A DNA stretch of 64,000 nt. Origin: Shewanella sp. MBTL60-007 (GTDB lineage Bacteria > Pseudomonadota > Gammaproteobacteria > Enterobacterales > Shewanellaceae). Position numbers and translations under genes: made by a program. The notes under the pieces were generated by a model that made no database searches, had not been told where the DNA came from, and saw only the letters and a list, made by a program, of their open reading frames with translations. The stretch's first letter is position 1; every line of letters starts with the position of its first letter. This document shows, in pieces, positions 1 through 9,172 of this stretch. The stretch is from the NCBI RefSeq assembly GCF_019654915.1, contig NZ_BPET01000007.1, positions 52,764-116,763 on the forward strand. Reading direction: 5' to 3'.

Positions 1-238
1 TTAATGGCTGGTGTAACTCGATAATCAAAATCGGTCGGCCGTTAATCATGTTGTCTGAAATGACTTTCCCAGTGCTTTCAAATCCACAACGTAGTTCATC
101 AGCCGCCTCTGTGCTATTGACGCGAAGGGCGGTGTGATCACATTCGAGCGCGAGTGAGTCCAGACCTAACTCTTGGACAAATGCTTGTATCCGCTGGCTA
201 AATGTAGGCCAGCTACGGATTAATTCTTGGTATGTCAT
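1..238 (-). CDS. YecM-like VOC-superfamily protein, N-terminal part (cut by window edge)
   Basis: Partial gene: reading starts at the ATG at 238 and runs off the left edge after about 79 codons. The translated segment contains SDNMINGRPILIIEL, close to the SENMINGRPI segment I recall from E. coli YecM, and an upstream CDHTALRVNS stretch that matches the family pattern of a His in a small vicinal-oxygen-chelate fold. The function of YecM proteins is not established; a metal-binding role has been inferred from structure. No domain beyond the N-terminal half can be judged here. Confidence 0.7.
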   Translation of the reverse strand, partial: MTYQELIRSWPTFSQRIQAFVQELGLDSLALECDHTALRVNSTEAADELRCGFESTGKVISDNMINGRPILIIELHQPL

Positions 239-263
239 AGGACGCCTTATAGCAAAATGAACC

Positions 264-327
264 TCTAATAAAAAGAGGCCCTAAATCAGGTTGTAAAATT
301 GGAACAGAGTAAAAGTGTTTAGGGCCA
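264..327 (-). terminator. Probable rho-independent terminator of the L,D-transpeptidase gene
   Basis: On the minus strand, GGCCCTAAA at the stop codon of the transpeptidase gene (318-326) pairs perfectly with TTTAGGGCC (277-285). The second arm is followed at once by TCTTTTTATT. The 32-base loop is long for a terminator, but the 9-bp stem with its T-tract fits one. Confidence 0.5.
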
Positions 328-834
328 GATCTCTATCGGTGTGCCTTCATCGATCGCTCGCCAAAGCTCATCCATTTCAGCATTGGTGACCGCAATACAA
401 CCATCGGTCCAGTTATACATCTGGGCTTCTTCTGGGCTTAGGCTAGAGTTGGGGTTTTCACCGTGGATCATGATTTGTCCACCAGGGCTAATACCGAGTG
501 CATCGGCGCGCAGGCGGTCTTCATCGTTGGGATAAGAGATACGAATAGCGCGATAGTACGCACTGTCAGACTTTTTATAGTCCAATAGGTAACGGCCCTC
601 GGGGGTCCGTTGATCGCCTTCTGTCAGTTTATGTCCAATAGGATTATCACCCATAGCAATACGATACTTCTTGAGCACTTTTCCTTGGCGTAATAGAGCC
701 ATGCTTGCTTCTGACTTGGTGACGACCACAAGGTCGGCTTTACCGCTGCTCATCGCGCTTGCGAAGGACGCGGTAGAAAAAAGCGTGCTAGAGATAAGCA
801 TCAACAAACTGAGTGATAAAACAATAAAGCGCAT
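319..834 (-). CDS. L,D-transpeptidase family protein (YkuD fold), exported
   Basis: 171-residue protein with a cleavable-looking signal peptide (hydrophobic residues about 3-24, likely cut after ASA-27). The mature part is a single YkuD/ErfK-type L,D-transpeptidase domain: a TPEG segment at 77-80, the conserved IMIHG histidine at 124 and the catalytic cysteine at 146 in WTDGCIAV. Enzymes of this fold form 3-3 crosslinks or attach or detach lipoproteins on peptidoglycan in the periplasm. The small size, the lack of a LysM domain and the TDGC rather than SHGC active site resemble the YafK/DpaA-like branch, but I cannot say which reaction it carries out. The gene is monocistronic, with its own terminator-like hairpin. 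Confidence 0.85.
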   Translation of the reverse strand: MRFIVLSLSLLMLISSTLFSTASFASAMSSGKADLVVVTKSEASMALLRQGKVLKKYRIAMGDNPIGHKLTEGDQRTPEGRYLLDYKKSDSAYYRAIRISYPNDEDRLRADALGISPGGQIMIHGENPNSSLSPEEAQMYNWTDGCIAVTNAEMDELWRAIDEGTPIEIWP

Positions 835-1045
835 GGATAACCTTGAGCGAAAGAGCTAAATATCGATGAATGACAGAGTTTATCTTACCCTAAAATGGCA
901 CGGGTGTTGACGGCAAAGATAAAGATTATTTTTGAGCTCTTACCCTATGCGTGTCACACTATTCATATTATCTATTTTAAAACGTTGATTCGTCAGTTTA
1001 AGTCGATGATTTCTTCGTCACTTTTTGTAAGGAATTGCTGTAGCA

Positions 1046-1879
1046 ATGGCAACAGAGAAAGAGCCAGAAAGTTTATTTAAACTAAAATTACGCCGAGTTA
1101 TTTTTGGAACCGATACTCCAGCGGGGCGTTATTTCGATATCACTTTAATGATCTGTATCGTGATGAGTGTGTTGCTTGTTTTTCTTGATACCGTGGCTTC
1201 AGTTCATGAGCAGTATGGTGACATCATTGTCATCTTGGAGTGGGGCTTTACCATTATCTTCACCATTGAGTATCTGCTTAGGCTTTATTGCTCGGCCAAG
1301 ACGCTCAGTTACGCCAGAAGCTTTTATGGTGTAGTGGACTTGTTGTCGGTATTACCGACCTATTTAGCGCTGTTCTTCCCTGGTGCAAGCTTCACTATGG
1401 TCATTAGGATCCTGCGTCTATTCAGGATTTTCCGAGTATTGAAGCTACTGCGGTATCTAAGTGAAGGTAATCTGCTGCTACGTGCCATGATGCAGTCGAG
1501 TCGTAAGGTATTTATCTTCTTTTTCTCGGTCAGTTTGATTGTTGTGGTGTTGAGTGCCGTAATGTATGTGGTTGAAGGGCCGGATAATGGCTTCACCTCT
1601 ATTCCCAAGTCGATTTACTGGACTATTGTGACCATCACGACTGTGGGCTATGGCGACATTACCCCTGGCACACCACTAGGGCAGGCTATTGCAGCATTTA
1701 CCATGCTGTTGGGTTACTCAATTATTGCCATTCCAACGGGTATTTTAACTGCGGAGATATCCCAAGAAATTGGCCGCACGCGAGACCTAAGGCGTTGTAG
1801 TAACTGCTTGAAAGTAGGCCATGAAAATAATGCGCTTTACTGCGATCATTGCGGTAGTGAATTAGAGAGCGAGTTGTAA
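1046..1879 (+). CDS. Voltage-gated potassium channel-like ion transporter with C-terminal zinc ribbon
   Basis: 277 residues with the six-helix layout of a Kv-type channel. Helices S1-S3 cover roughly 31-110. S4 (about 118-138) carries Arg/Lys at every third or fourth position (RILRLFRIFRVLKLLR). The pore loop holds the K+ selectivity filter TVGYGD at 199-204, followed by S6. The C-terminus has two CxxC pairs (Cys251/254 and Cys266/269), a zinc-ribbon spacing. K+ selectivity is inferred from the filter; a tetrameric inner-membrane channel is expected. ATG at 1046 is preceded by AAGGA. A MATE gene follows 43 bp downstream, possibly co-transcribed, with no obvious functional link. Confidence 0.88.
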   Translation: MATEKEPESLFKLKLRRVIFGTDTPAGRYFDITLMICIVMSVLLVFLDTVASVHEQYGDIIVILEWGFTIIFTIEYLLRLYCSAKTLSYARSFYGVVDLLSVLPTYLALFFPGASFTMVIRILRLFRIFRVLKLLRYLSEGNLLLRAMMQSSRKVFIFFFSVSLIVVVLSAVMYVVEGPDNGFTSIPKSIYWTIVTITTVGYGDITPGTPLGQAIAAFTMLLGYSIIAIPTGILTAEISQEIGRTRDLRRCSNCLKVGHENNALYCDHCGSELESEL

Positions 1880-1922
1880 ACATAGACAAAGTTAACGGAT
1901 TAGTCAGAGACAAAGAGGTGTT

Positions 1923-3434
1923 ATGGCTGTAGCCAAGTTTGTACAGGGATCGATTCTACGTCACATATTAGTGATGAGTTCTACCGCTGCGGTCGGGATT
2001 TCGGCGTTGTTTGTGGTCGATCTGCTGGATATCTTTTTCTTGAGTTTACTCGGGGAGCAGGAGTTAGCAGCTGCGGTGGGCTACGCCGGCACCATCTCGT
2101 TTTTTACCACCTCAATCGGTATTGGCCTATCCATAGCGCTGGGGGCGCTTGTATCGCGCTCTATCGGCGCGAAAGAGACTGAAAAGGCTAAGCGATTGCT
2201 ACTCAACAGCTTAGTGGTGACGCTATTGATGAGTCTTTTTGTCGCCTTTAGCGTGTATATGTTTATTCCTGAGCTGTTAAGTCTAGTGGGGGCTACGGGC
2301 AAAACGGCTGAGCTTGCCGAGGGCTACCTCAATATTTTGGTGCCGTCCTTGCCGCTTATCTGTCTTGCTATGGCGCTGGGTAGCGCATTGAGGGCGGTGG
2401 GCGATGCCAAGTTGTCTATGGTATCGACTTTGATTGGTGGTGGCGTTAACGCCATCTTCGACCCGATATTTATCTTTATGTTTGCCATGGGGATTGAAGG
2501 TGCCGCAGTTGCCTCGGTAATGGCCCGTTTTGCGGTATTTGCGGTTGCAGCTCGCGGTGTGGTGGTAAAGCATAACTTATTTGGGCGCTTTAACATCGAC
2601 CATTTTGTGGAAGATCTTAAGCCTATTTTTGCCATTGCGGGCCCCGCGATGCTGACTAATGTGGCTACGCCCATAGGTAATGCGGTGGTGACTCGAGCTA
2701 TTGCAGACTTTGGTGATAGCTATGTTGCCGGTTGGGCGGTGCTTGGACGGCTTATCCCAGTATCGTTCGGTATGATCTTCGCGCTCTCTGGTGCCGTTGG
2801 GCCCATTGTTGGGCAAAACTATGGTGCGATGGAGTTTGGGCGGGTGAAAGAGTCGTTGACTCGGGCTATCCAGTTTTGCACCGTCTATGTCGTGAGTGTG
2901 TCACTGCTGCTATTTTTAACTCGAAACCAAATTGTCAGCGTATTTGATATGAAAGGTGATGCGGCTGAGCTGATCTTATTTTTCTGTTCCTATATTGCGG
3001 TGTTCTTTATCTTCTCCGGTATTTTGTTTGTCGCCAACGCCTCTTTCAATAATTTAGGTAAGGCCAAGTATTCGACCTTGTTTAATGTGGGTAAAGCGAC
3101 AGTGGGCACTATTCCTTTTGTGTACTTTGGTGCGCAGTTTGGAGGGGTTTATGGTGTGCTGATGGGGCAAGCTGTTGGCTCGATACTTTTCGGCGTATTG
3201 GGTGTCCTAGTGGCATATAGGCTGGTTGATAAGGTTAGGGCTGCGGCTGTTAAGCCTGTGGTTGAAGCTGAGGATAAAACTGAGTTTGACGAGGAGCTGA
3301 GCTTAAGCGGTCAGAGCCCACTCTCATCCTCTTGTGCCAACATGGCAATCGTCAATGAGGAGCAGGACTGTGAGGGGAGCAACGAAGTGGCTGAGCTTAT
3401 TGGCGTTAAAGAGGACGGCGCCGCTAGCAAATAA
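1923..3434 (+). CDS. MATE family efflux transporter
   Basis: 503 residues with about 12 predicted membrane segments arranged as two similar halves, typical of MATE (MatE/NorM-DinF superfamily) cation-coupled multidrug exporters. Recognisable family features include the early LLDIFFLSLLGEQELAAAVG segment in the first helix pair and repeated GxG-rich helices. After the last helix there is an acidic, serine-rich tail of roughly 70 residues (from about 433) that is longer than in most MATE proteins and low in complexity. Substrate cannot be inferred. It starts 43 bp after the K+ channel gene, with AGAGGTGTT just upstream of ATG. Confidence 0.9.
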   Translation: MAVAKFVQGSILRHILVMSSTAAVGISALFVVDLLDIFFLSLLGEQELAAAVGYAGTISFFTTSIGIGLSIALGALVSRSIGAKETEKAKRLLLNSLVVTLLMSLFVAFSVYMFIPELLSLVGATGKTAELAEGYLNILVPSLPLICLAMALGSALRAVGDAKLSMVSTLIGGGVNAIFDPIFIFMFAMGIEGAAVASVMARFAVFAVAARGVVVKHNLFGRFNIDHFVEDLKPIFAIAGPAMLTNVATPIGNAVVTRAIADFGDSYVAGWAVLGRLIPVSFGMIFALSGAVGPIVGQNYGAMEFGRVKESLTRAIQFCTVYVVSVSLLLFLTRNQIVSVFDMKGDAAELILFFCSYIAVFFIFSGILFVANASFNNLGKAKYSTLFNVGKATVGTIPFVYFGAQFGGVYGVLMGQAVGSILFGVLGVLVAYRLVDKVRAAAVKPVVEAEDKTEFDEELSLSGQSPLSSSCANMAIVNEEQDCEGSNEVAELIGVKEDGAASK

Positions 3435-3448
3435 GCTCTATTAATCGT

Positions 3449-3465
3449 AAAGGGCTGCTCTTTAG
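3449..3465. terminator. Possible short bidirectional terminator hairpin
   Basis: TAAAGGG-CTG-CTCTTTA forms a 7-bp stem with one G-T pair between the convergent MATE and DUF2986 genes. It is weak: the T-tracts are only those inside the stem. Confidence 0.25.
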
Positions 3466-3698
3466 TTAGCTGGTACTGTTTTTTCTTCGTTTGCTTCTAC
3501 AACAGGTGAGTCAGTTGCCGCATCTGTTGTTTCTACTGCTGCAGTTGCTTGCTCTGCCGCTTCGGCTTCAAGTTTAGCCTGCTGCTCTGCACGCTCAGCC
3601 TTAGACACGTATTTTTTGATCGTAGGCGCAGTGTGCTTGTTTAGGCGAGCCTTGGCACGTTTTGCGGTCTTTTTGATCATCTTCTGTTTTCTGTTCAT
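3462..3698 (-). CDS. DUF2986 family small basic/acidic protein
   Basis: 78-residue protein. The N-terminal half is highly basic (MNRKQKMIKKTAKRAKARLN) and contains KYVSKAERA, the pattern of DUF2986 proteins common in Shewanella and Vibrio. The C-terminal half is Ala/Glu/Thr-rich and acidic. Function is unknown; the charge split suggests a nucleic-acid- or ribosome-associated protein, but that is inference. It is convergent with the MATE gene, with only 27 bp between the stop codons. Confidence 0.75.
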   Translation of the reverse strand: MNRKQKMIKKTAKRAKARLNKHTAPTIKKYVSKAERAEQQAKLEAEAAEQATAAVETTDAATDSPVVEANEEKTVPAN

Positions 3699-3932
3699 GG
3701 TTACTCTACGATATGCCTATTAATGATGACAATTGTGGCACATTCTGCGCCAAGCTAGAAATCGGAGGCGAATTTTACCTTAAACAGGCGGCTATCGCTA
3801 CCATAGTGTTTGTCGGTTCCAGTTAGCTATTTTAATATGTGGCGTCGAAAAATATGTATCAATGTTTCGCATACAATTAAAATGGCTTAAAAGCATCAAT
3901 CGCGATGCATTAAATTGAGTAGTTAAAGTATT

Positions 3933-4247
3933 ATGAATCCACCGAATGAGATCACTTTTTTTAGCCGTTTCGAAGCCGGTATTTTAGCGGGCAAGAAGAC
4001 CATTACCCTACGTGACGAGTCAGAGTCCTATTATCAGGTGGGGCAGCGGGTGAGGGTATCCAATTTAGAAGATGGTCGTTGCTACGGCGAGTTAGACATT
4101 CTATCGGTTGAACAAGTGGCGTATGACGATCTCAATAACAGTCACGCTGAACAAGAGAATATGAGTCTTGCGGAGCTTAAAGTTTTAATTAGGCAGATTT
4201 ACCCAGGGATCACCTCTATGTATATGATCCGCTTCTCATTAGTTTAG
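3933..4247 (+). CDS. yqfB: N(4)-acetylcytidine amidohydrolase (ASCH domain), YqfB
   Basis: 104 residues, a complete ASCH-domain protein of the usual YqfB length. The N-terminus EITFFSRFEAGILAGKKTIT and the following LRDESES closely match E. coli YqfB (ITFFQRF...ILAGRKTITIRDESES), as does HAEQENMSLAELK. YqfB hydrolyses N4-acetylcytidine to cytidine and acetate; the Lys and Thr of the GKKTIT segment and the Glu of AEQENM are the family's active-site residues. The gene is monocistronic in a cytosolic salvage role; no regulatory site recognised. Confidence 0.93.
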   Translation: MNPPNEITFFSRFEAGILAGKKTITLRDESESYYQVGQRVRVSNLEDGRCYGELDILSVEQVAYDDLNNSHAEQENMSLAELKVLIRQIYPGITSMYMIRFSLV

Positions 4248-4623
4248 CTTTTACTCTTGACGAGTGGATCCAACAACTTAGCTTTAGTTCAAAATTATTT
4301 TACAAACTTACCCGTTAAATTAACGTAGTGTGCAGTTATTCAAAACTCTGGTTTTTGAGTAACGATTCTTCATGCAAAAAAACAGGGTAAACAGTAGACT
4401 GCGCTATTTAGGTGAATAGTGCGGTTTGGTGTCATGCTTAATAACCCCAGTTCCGTTTTTCCCTGCCCGTTATTTCACTTAATGAACTCGGATGTTTCCC
4501 TTTGTCATGCCGTTATCAATGGCAAAACTGCACGGTTATTAACTCAATGATGAATTTTATACTCAATTGGCCAAGCATTACCTTGTACTTCTCTCGTAGG
4601 AACTTTATGGGAGGTACGCAATA
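4248..4623. other. Intergenic region upstream of the RND operon
   Basis: 376 bp without a gene. The only structure noted is a short perfect palindrome, CGTTAA-A-TTAACG (4313-4325), which could be an operator for the efflux operon. No regulator gene lies next to it. Confidence 0.3.
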
Positions 4624-5967
4624 ATGTCGGCATTTAAGGGCAAACGATGGTATTTCTTTCCGGCGGTCGCGGTAGGTTTTGTGGTGTTGGTGTTAGTCGT
4701 CAAAATGCGCAGTCACCCGCCGTTAGAGCTGCAGGCGGAGCCGAGTAAATTAGTTGAGGTTATCTCTTTAGAGAAAAGCACTGTAGTGGCACAAGTGGAT
4801 GCCTTCGGTCGCGTTAGCCCCAAAATTCAGTGGCAATTACTGCCAGAGGTCGGTGGCCGTGTGGTGTATAAACATCCAGATCTGGCCGTTGGTAAAATAT
4901 TAGCAAAAGACACGCTATTATTAGCAATTGATCCGCTGGATTATCAGATCCGCTTGGCTCAGGCACAGGCTGACCGTAAGGCGCTTGAGGGGCAGTTAGA
5001 AGGCAAGAAGCTACAACTTCAAAACCTGCAGTTATCGCTTGAGATTGAAAATAATCGCTATGACTTGGTCAAATCTGACTTAAAGCGTAAAGAGACACTG
5101 CGTCAGAAAAACCTTATCTCGCAATCAGAGCTCGATGGTGAAAGGCAAAACCTGCTCGCTCAACAGCAGAAGCTGCAAGAGCTAGACAACTCCCTGACTT
5201 TAATGCCCAACGAGACACAAATTCTTGAAGCACAACTACTACAAGCGGTTGCTCGTGAGCAGGAAGCTCAGAGTCAGCTAACCAAGACCGAAATTCGACT
5301 GCCTTTTGAAGGGCGCGTTGCCGAGGTCAACGTTGAAGCTAGCCAAGTGGTGTCGCCGCAGCAGGTGCTTGCACGTATCAATGGCATAGAGGTGATGGAG
5401 GTCGAGGCTCAGCTATCGCTTGGTGATGTGATGACCTTAATGAAGACGGTGACTCAGCCGCAAGGGCAAGGCCATGAATTACCTCGCGCCGAAACCTTGG
5501 GGTTAACGGCAGAGATCACCTTAAAAGGGGCCACTTACTCTTTTAGTTGGCCAGCTGAAATTACCCGCATTGGCGAAACGGTGGATCCAACATTAGCCAC
5601 CGTCAGCATAGTGTTACAGGTGGAGCAGCAGTACCGTGAGCTAAAAATAGGTCAGTCGCCACCATTGGTGAACGGTATGTTTGTCAGTGCCCGAATTAAA
5701 GGCGGTGAGCGTGACTACTGGATGGTGCCTGAGCGTGCACTGCATGGTGAGAAGCTCTATATCATGGATCAGGATAACCGACTGCAGCTGATAGATGTGC
5801 AAGTGCTGTTCCGCCAAGAGGGGCAAGCGGCGGTGCAAGGTGAGTTAGTTAATGGTATGCAGTTAGTATTAACTGACCTTATTCCAGCGGTTAATGGCAT
5901 GGCGCTGCGCAATCAAGGCAGTGATACTAAGGGAGCTGAAACTGCTCCAGGGGAGATGCAGCCGTGA
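4624..5967 (+). CDS. RND efflux system periplasmic adaptor subunit (MFP/HlyD family)
   Basis: 447 residues. A single N-terminal anchor helix (about 9-26) is followed by a split lipoyl/barrel-sandwich domain and a long Gln/Glu/Leu-rich coiled-coil hairpin (about 100-200). The second lipoyl half (LPFEGRVAEVNVEASQVV) and a beta-barrel/membrane-proximal part follow. This is the order of adaptors that bridge an inner-membrane RND pump to an outer-membrane channel. ATG at 4624 follows GGGAGGTACGCAATA. It overlaps the pump gene by 4 bp (GTGA), so the two are translationally coupled. No outer-membrane factor is encoded nearby. Confidence 0.92.
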   Translation: MSAFKGKRWYFFPAVAVGFVVLVLVVKMRSHPPLELQAEPSKLVEVISLEKSTVVAQVDAFGRVSPKIQWQLLPEVGGRVVYKHPDLAVGKILAKDTLLLAIDPLDYQIRLAQAQADRKALEGQLEGKKLQLQNLQLSLEIENNRYDLVKSDLKRKETLRQKNLISQSELDGERQNLLAQQQKLQELDNSLTLMPNETQILEAQLLQAVAREQEAQSQLTKTEIRLPFEGRVAEVNVEASQVVSPQQVLARINGIEVMEVEAQLSLGDVMTLMKTVTQPQGQGHELPRAETLGLTAEITLKGATYSFSWPAEITRIGETVDPTLATVSIVLQVEQQYRELKIGQSPPLVNGMFVSARIKGGERDYWMVPERALHGEKLYIMDQDNRLQLIDVQVLFRQEGQAAVQGELVNGMQLVLTDLIPAVNGMALRNQGSDTKGAETAPGEMQP

Positions 5968-8900
5968 TCGGATTTTTTGTTCGTCACCCCACTGCCACAA
6001 CGATGCTGATGCTGGCGTTTATCGTGTTGGGGATCAAGGCGCTGCCTGAGCTTAAGCGCGAGACGTTTCCCGAGTTTTCCAAAAGTTATATTACCGCACA
6101 GGTGGTGTTGCCTGGCGCATCCCCACAAGATGTGGAGGAGAATCTCTGCCTTAGAATGGAAGATGCCGTCGACAGTCTTGGCAGTATTATCGAGACCAAG
6201 TGTGATGCCTTAGAAGGCGTGGCACGCATGACACTCAAGCTTGACGATAAAGCAGATTTGAGCCGTAGCCTAGTGGATGTGCAAACTAAGATCTCCGCCA
6301 TTAAGGACTTCCCAGCGGAAATTGAGCCGCCGATCGTCGAAGAGCTGGATTTTAATGAACGCATCATAGATATCGCCGTATCTGCCTCGACCAGCAAGCC
6401 GGAACTGAAAGCCTATGCGGAAGATTTAAAACGTCGTTTGAAGCTTGATACCAGCATTAGTCAGGTTGAGATCTCGGGTTTCTCATCCCATCAGTTATTG
6501 GTAGAGATCTCGCTTGGCGCTATCAAGCGCTTAGGCATGAGTGTTGCGGATGTGGCTAAACAGATTGAGCAGCAAAACGTGCAGCTGCCAAGCGGTACGG
6601 TTGAGACACCAAGTAAGAACATTCTTATTCGCTTTGATCAGCGGGAGGTGGAGCCTGAGCGTCTTGCTAATATCGTTATTCGTTCCGATGCGCAGGGTGG
6701 TGTGGTGCGCTTGCGTGATATCGCCACCATTACTGACAGATTTGAGCTCGATGAGGAGAGTATTCGCTTCGATGGTGAGCAAGCCGCAATTTTAACTGTA
6801 TTTAAAAATAAGTCTCAGGACTCACTGCGTCTCAAAGAGGAGATTATCGGCTTTTTAGACGCCGAGAAACTGCGTACTCCAAATGGTATCACCATTAGCA
6901 CCTCTAACGACTTGAGTTCCTTGCTGTGGGATCGCTTAACCATGCTGATTAAAAACGGTTGGCAGGGGGTGGTACTCGTTTTCTTGTGTATGTGGCTGTT
7001 CTTCAGCCTACGCTACTCATTCTGGGTGGCCATGGGCCTACCCATCGCCTTTATGGGGAGCCTTTTCTTTATGGCGCAGGTCGGCTTAACCATCAACATC
7101 ATGACGCTGGTGGCCTTCTTGATGGCGATTGGTATTATGATGGATGATGCTATCGTAATAGCCGAGTCGATTGCTGCTCACATTGAACGTGGCATGAGCA
7201 AGGCCGATGCGGTGATTCAAGGTGTAAAGCGTGTGCTGCCCGGTGTTGTTTCGTCATTCTTAACCACGGTATTTATTTTCTCCAGTATCGCCTTTATGGA
7301 AGGCGACATGGGTAAGGTGCTACGAGTCGTGCCGCAAACCTTACTGCTGATCTTAACCATCAGCCTTGTGGAAGCATTTTTGATTTTACCCAATCATCTG
7401 GCCCACTCAGCGAAGGGAAAAGAGCGTAAGACCAGCCGCTTTAAGCAAATATTTAATCAAAAGTTCGAACACTTTAGAACCGTGCAATTAGTGGCGGCAG
7501 TAGAGTGGGTGATTAACTGGCGCTATGTGTTTATGGGGTCGGTGATAAGCCTGTTATTTATCTCTATCTCACTGGTTGCAGGCGGCGCGATTAAGTTTGT
7601 CGGTTTCCCCGAGCTTGATGGTGATGTGGCCGAGGCGCGCATTATCTTGCCGCCGGGTTCAACGCTGCTGCAGACCGAGCATGTGGTTAACCGAATCGTC
7701 AGCGTCGCTAAGGCGTTAGATGATAAATACAGTCAGAAAGAGGACGGTCAGCGACTCATTCAGCATATCACCGAGCGCTTTAACTTTAACGCCGATGCGG
7801 GAGAAAGTGGTGCCCATGTGGCCACGGTGAAAATCGATCTCTTGAGCGCTGAAGTTCGCCAAACCTTGATGAGCACGTTTATTCGAGAGTGGCAGCAGGG
7901 CGTAGGTGAGATGGTCGACCCAATTGCAATTGTCTATAAGCAACCTAAGATGGGACCTGCGGGGCGTGCGATTGAAATCCGCGTCCGAGGGGATGATTTA
8001 GACGAGCTTAAGTCAGCCTCAATTGAGGTTCAACAATACTTGCAAGGCTTTAACGGCGTATCAGGCGTGATGGACAGTATGCGGCCGGGTAAGGCAGAGA
8101 TTCTGATGACTCTGAAACCCGGCGCAGAAGCATTTGGGGTCAACGGTATGATGCTCGCTAGTCAGCTGCGCGGTGCCTACTTTCATCAGACTGCCGATAA
8201 TATTCAGGTGGGGCCAGAAAGCATTCAAATAGATGTGCAGCTAGATAAAACCGATGCGGCCAAACTTGAAAATCTCGCCAACTTCCCAATCACCATCGGC
8301 AGTGCTGGCGAGCAGGTGCCACTTTCTGCCGTGGCCGATTTTGAGTGGCAGCGTGGTTATGTGAAGATCTCGCGTCTCGATGGTATGCGTTTTGTCACCA
8401 TTACTGGTGAAGTGGATACTCACTTAGCCAATGCGAGCGAGATTAACAATGCCTTTAAGGCCGAGTTATTGCCTGAGTTGAAAAAGCGCTATCCCGGTAT
8501 TCGAGTCAGCTATGAGGGCGAAGTGAAAGAAAGTAAGACCACGCAAAACTCTATGGCCAGTGGTTTTATTGTCGGTCTTTTGGCTGTATTTGCCATCTTA
8601 AGTTTGCAGTTTAAGAGCTACATTGAGCCTTTGGTGGTGATGGCAGTTATCCCCCTTGGCTTAATTGGCGTGCTTTGGGGTCACTTGTTGCTGGGTTACT
8701 CCATGAGTATGCCATCAATTATGGGCTTTGTGGCGCTTGCTGGTGTGGTGGTTAACGACTCAATTTTGCTGGTGCAGTATATTCGCTACCATGTAGAGGA
8801 AGGGCAATCAGTGCATCAAGCAGTAGTGAGCGCTAGCAAAGAGCGCTTTAGGGCGGTGTTTATTACGTCCTTAACCACAGCTGCGGGTATGTTACCTCTA

Positions 8901-9080
8901 TTACTTGAAACCAGTATTCAAGCGCAGGTGTTGCAGCCTCTGGTGGTGTCTATGGTGTTCGGTATTTTTGCTTCAACGGCATTGGTGCTGTTTATGGTGC
9001 CTGCTTGTTACGCGATTTTAGAAGATTTTGGCAAGGTTAGCTTTAGTCAGAAGGCTGAGGCCATTGCAGCTTCTGGTTAA
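5964..9080 (+). CDS. RND efflux transporter permease (AcrB/HAE family)
   Basis: 1038 residues, the usual length for RND pumps, starting at a GTG that overlaps the adaptor stop. The layout is TM1, a large periplasmic loop, TM2-6, a second periplasmic loop and TM8-12. TM4 carries the proton-relay acidic pair in GIMMDDAIVIAES. The second half has FVALAGVVVNDSILLVQY in the corresponding helix. The N-terminus is short and Arg-poor (FFVRHPTATTMLMLAFIVLGI). It probably exports hydrophobic compounds with the upstream adaptor and a TolC-type channel encoded elsewhere. Substrate is unknown; the motifs fit the HAE1-like rather than the heavy-metal branch. Confidence 0.93.
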   Translation: MIGFFVRHPTATTMLMLAFIVLGIKALPELKRETFPEFSKSYITAQVVLPGASPQDVEENLCLRMEDAVDSLGSIIETKCDALEGVARMTLKLDDKADLSRSLVDVQTKISAIKDFPAEIEPPIVEELDFNERIIDIAVSASTSKPELKAYAEDLKRRLKLDTSISQVEISGFSSHQLLVEISLGAIKRLGMSVADVAKQIEQQNVQLPSGTVETPSKNILIRFDQREVEPERLANIVIRSDAQGGVVRLRDIATITDRFELDEESIRFDGEQAAILTVFKNKSQDSLRLKEEIIGFLDAEKLRTPNGITISTSNDLSSLLWDRLTMLIKNGWQGVVLVFLCMWLFFSLRYSFWVAMGLPIAFMGSLFFMAQVGLTINIMTLVAFLMAIGIMMDDAIVIAESIAAHIERGMSKADAVIQGVKRVLPGVVSSFLTTVFIFSSIAFMEGDMGKVLRVVPQTLLLILTISLVEAFLILPNHLAHSAKGKERKTSRFKQIFNQKFEHFRTVQLVAAVEWVINWRYVFMGSVISLLFISISLVAGGAIKFVGFPELDGDVAEARIILPPGSTLLQTEHVVNRIVSVAKALDDKYSQKEDGQRLIQHITERFNFNADAGESGAHVATVKIDLLSAEVRQTLMSTFIREWQQGVGEMVDPIAIVYKQPKMGPAGRAIEIRVRGDDLDELKSASIEVQQYLQGFNGVSGVMDSMRPGKAEILMTLKPGAEAFGVNGMMLASQLRGAYFHQTADNIQVGPESIQIDVQLDKTDAAKLENLANFPITIGSAGEQVPLSAVADFEWQRGYVKISRLDGMRFVTITGEVDTHLANASEINNAFKAELLPELKKRYPGIRVSYEGEVKESKTTQNSMASGFIVGLLAVFAILSLQFKSYIEPLVVMAVIPLGLIGVLWGHLLLGYSMSMPSIMGFVALAGVVVNDSILLVQYIRYHVEEGQSVHQAVVSASKERFRAVFITSLTTAAGMLPLLLETSIQAQVLQPLVVSMVFGIFASTALVLFMVPACYAILEDFGKVSFSQKAEAIAASG

Positions 9081-9100
9081 CTTTATATTGGCTCGTAAGT

Positions 9101-9136
9101 AAAAAGGTTCTTTATCAATGGATTAGCGCCTTTTTA
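9101..9136. terminator. Weak terminator-like hairpin between RND pump and sigZ
   Basis: AAAAAGGTTC pairs imperfectly with GCGCCTTTTT, followed by ATTTA, between the convergent pump and sigma-factor genes. Low confidence because the stem contains a mismatch and a wobble. Confidence 0.3.
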
Positions 9137-9172
9137 TTTACGGGTTTTAATTAAAAATAAGAATCGCTGCTT

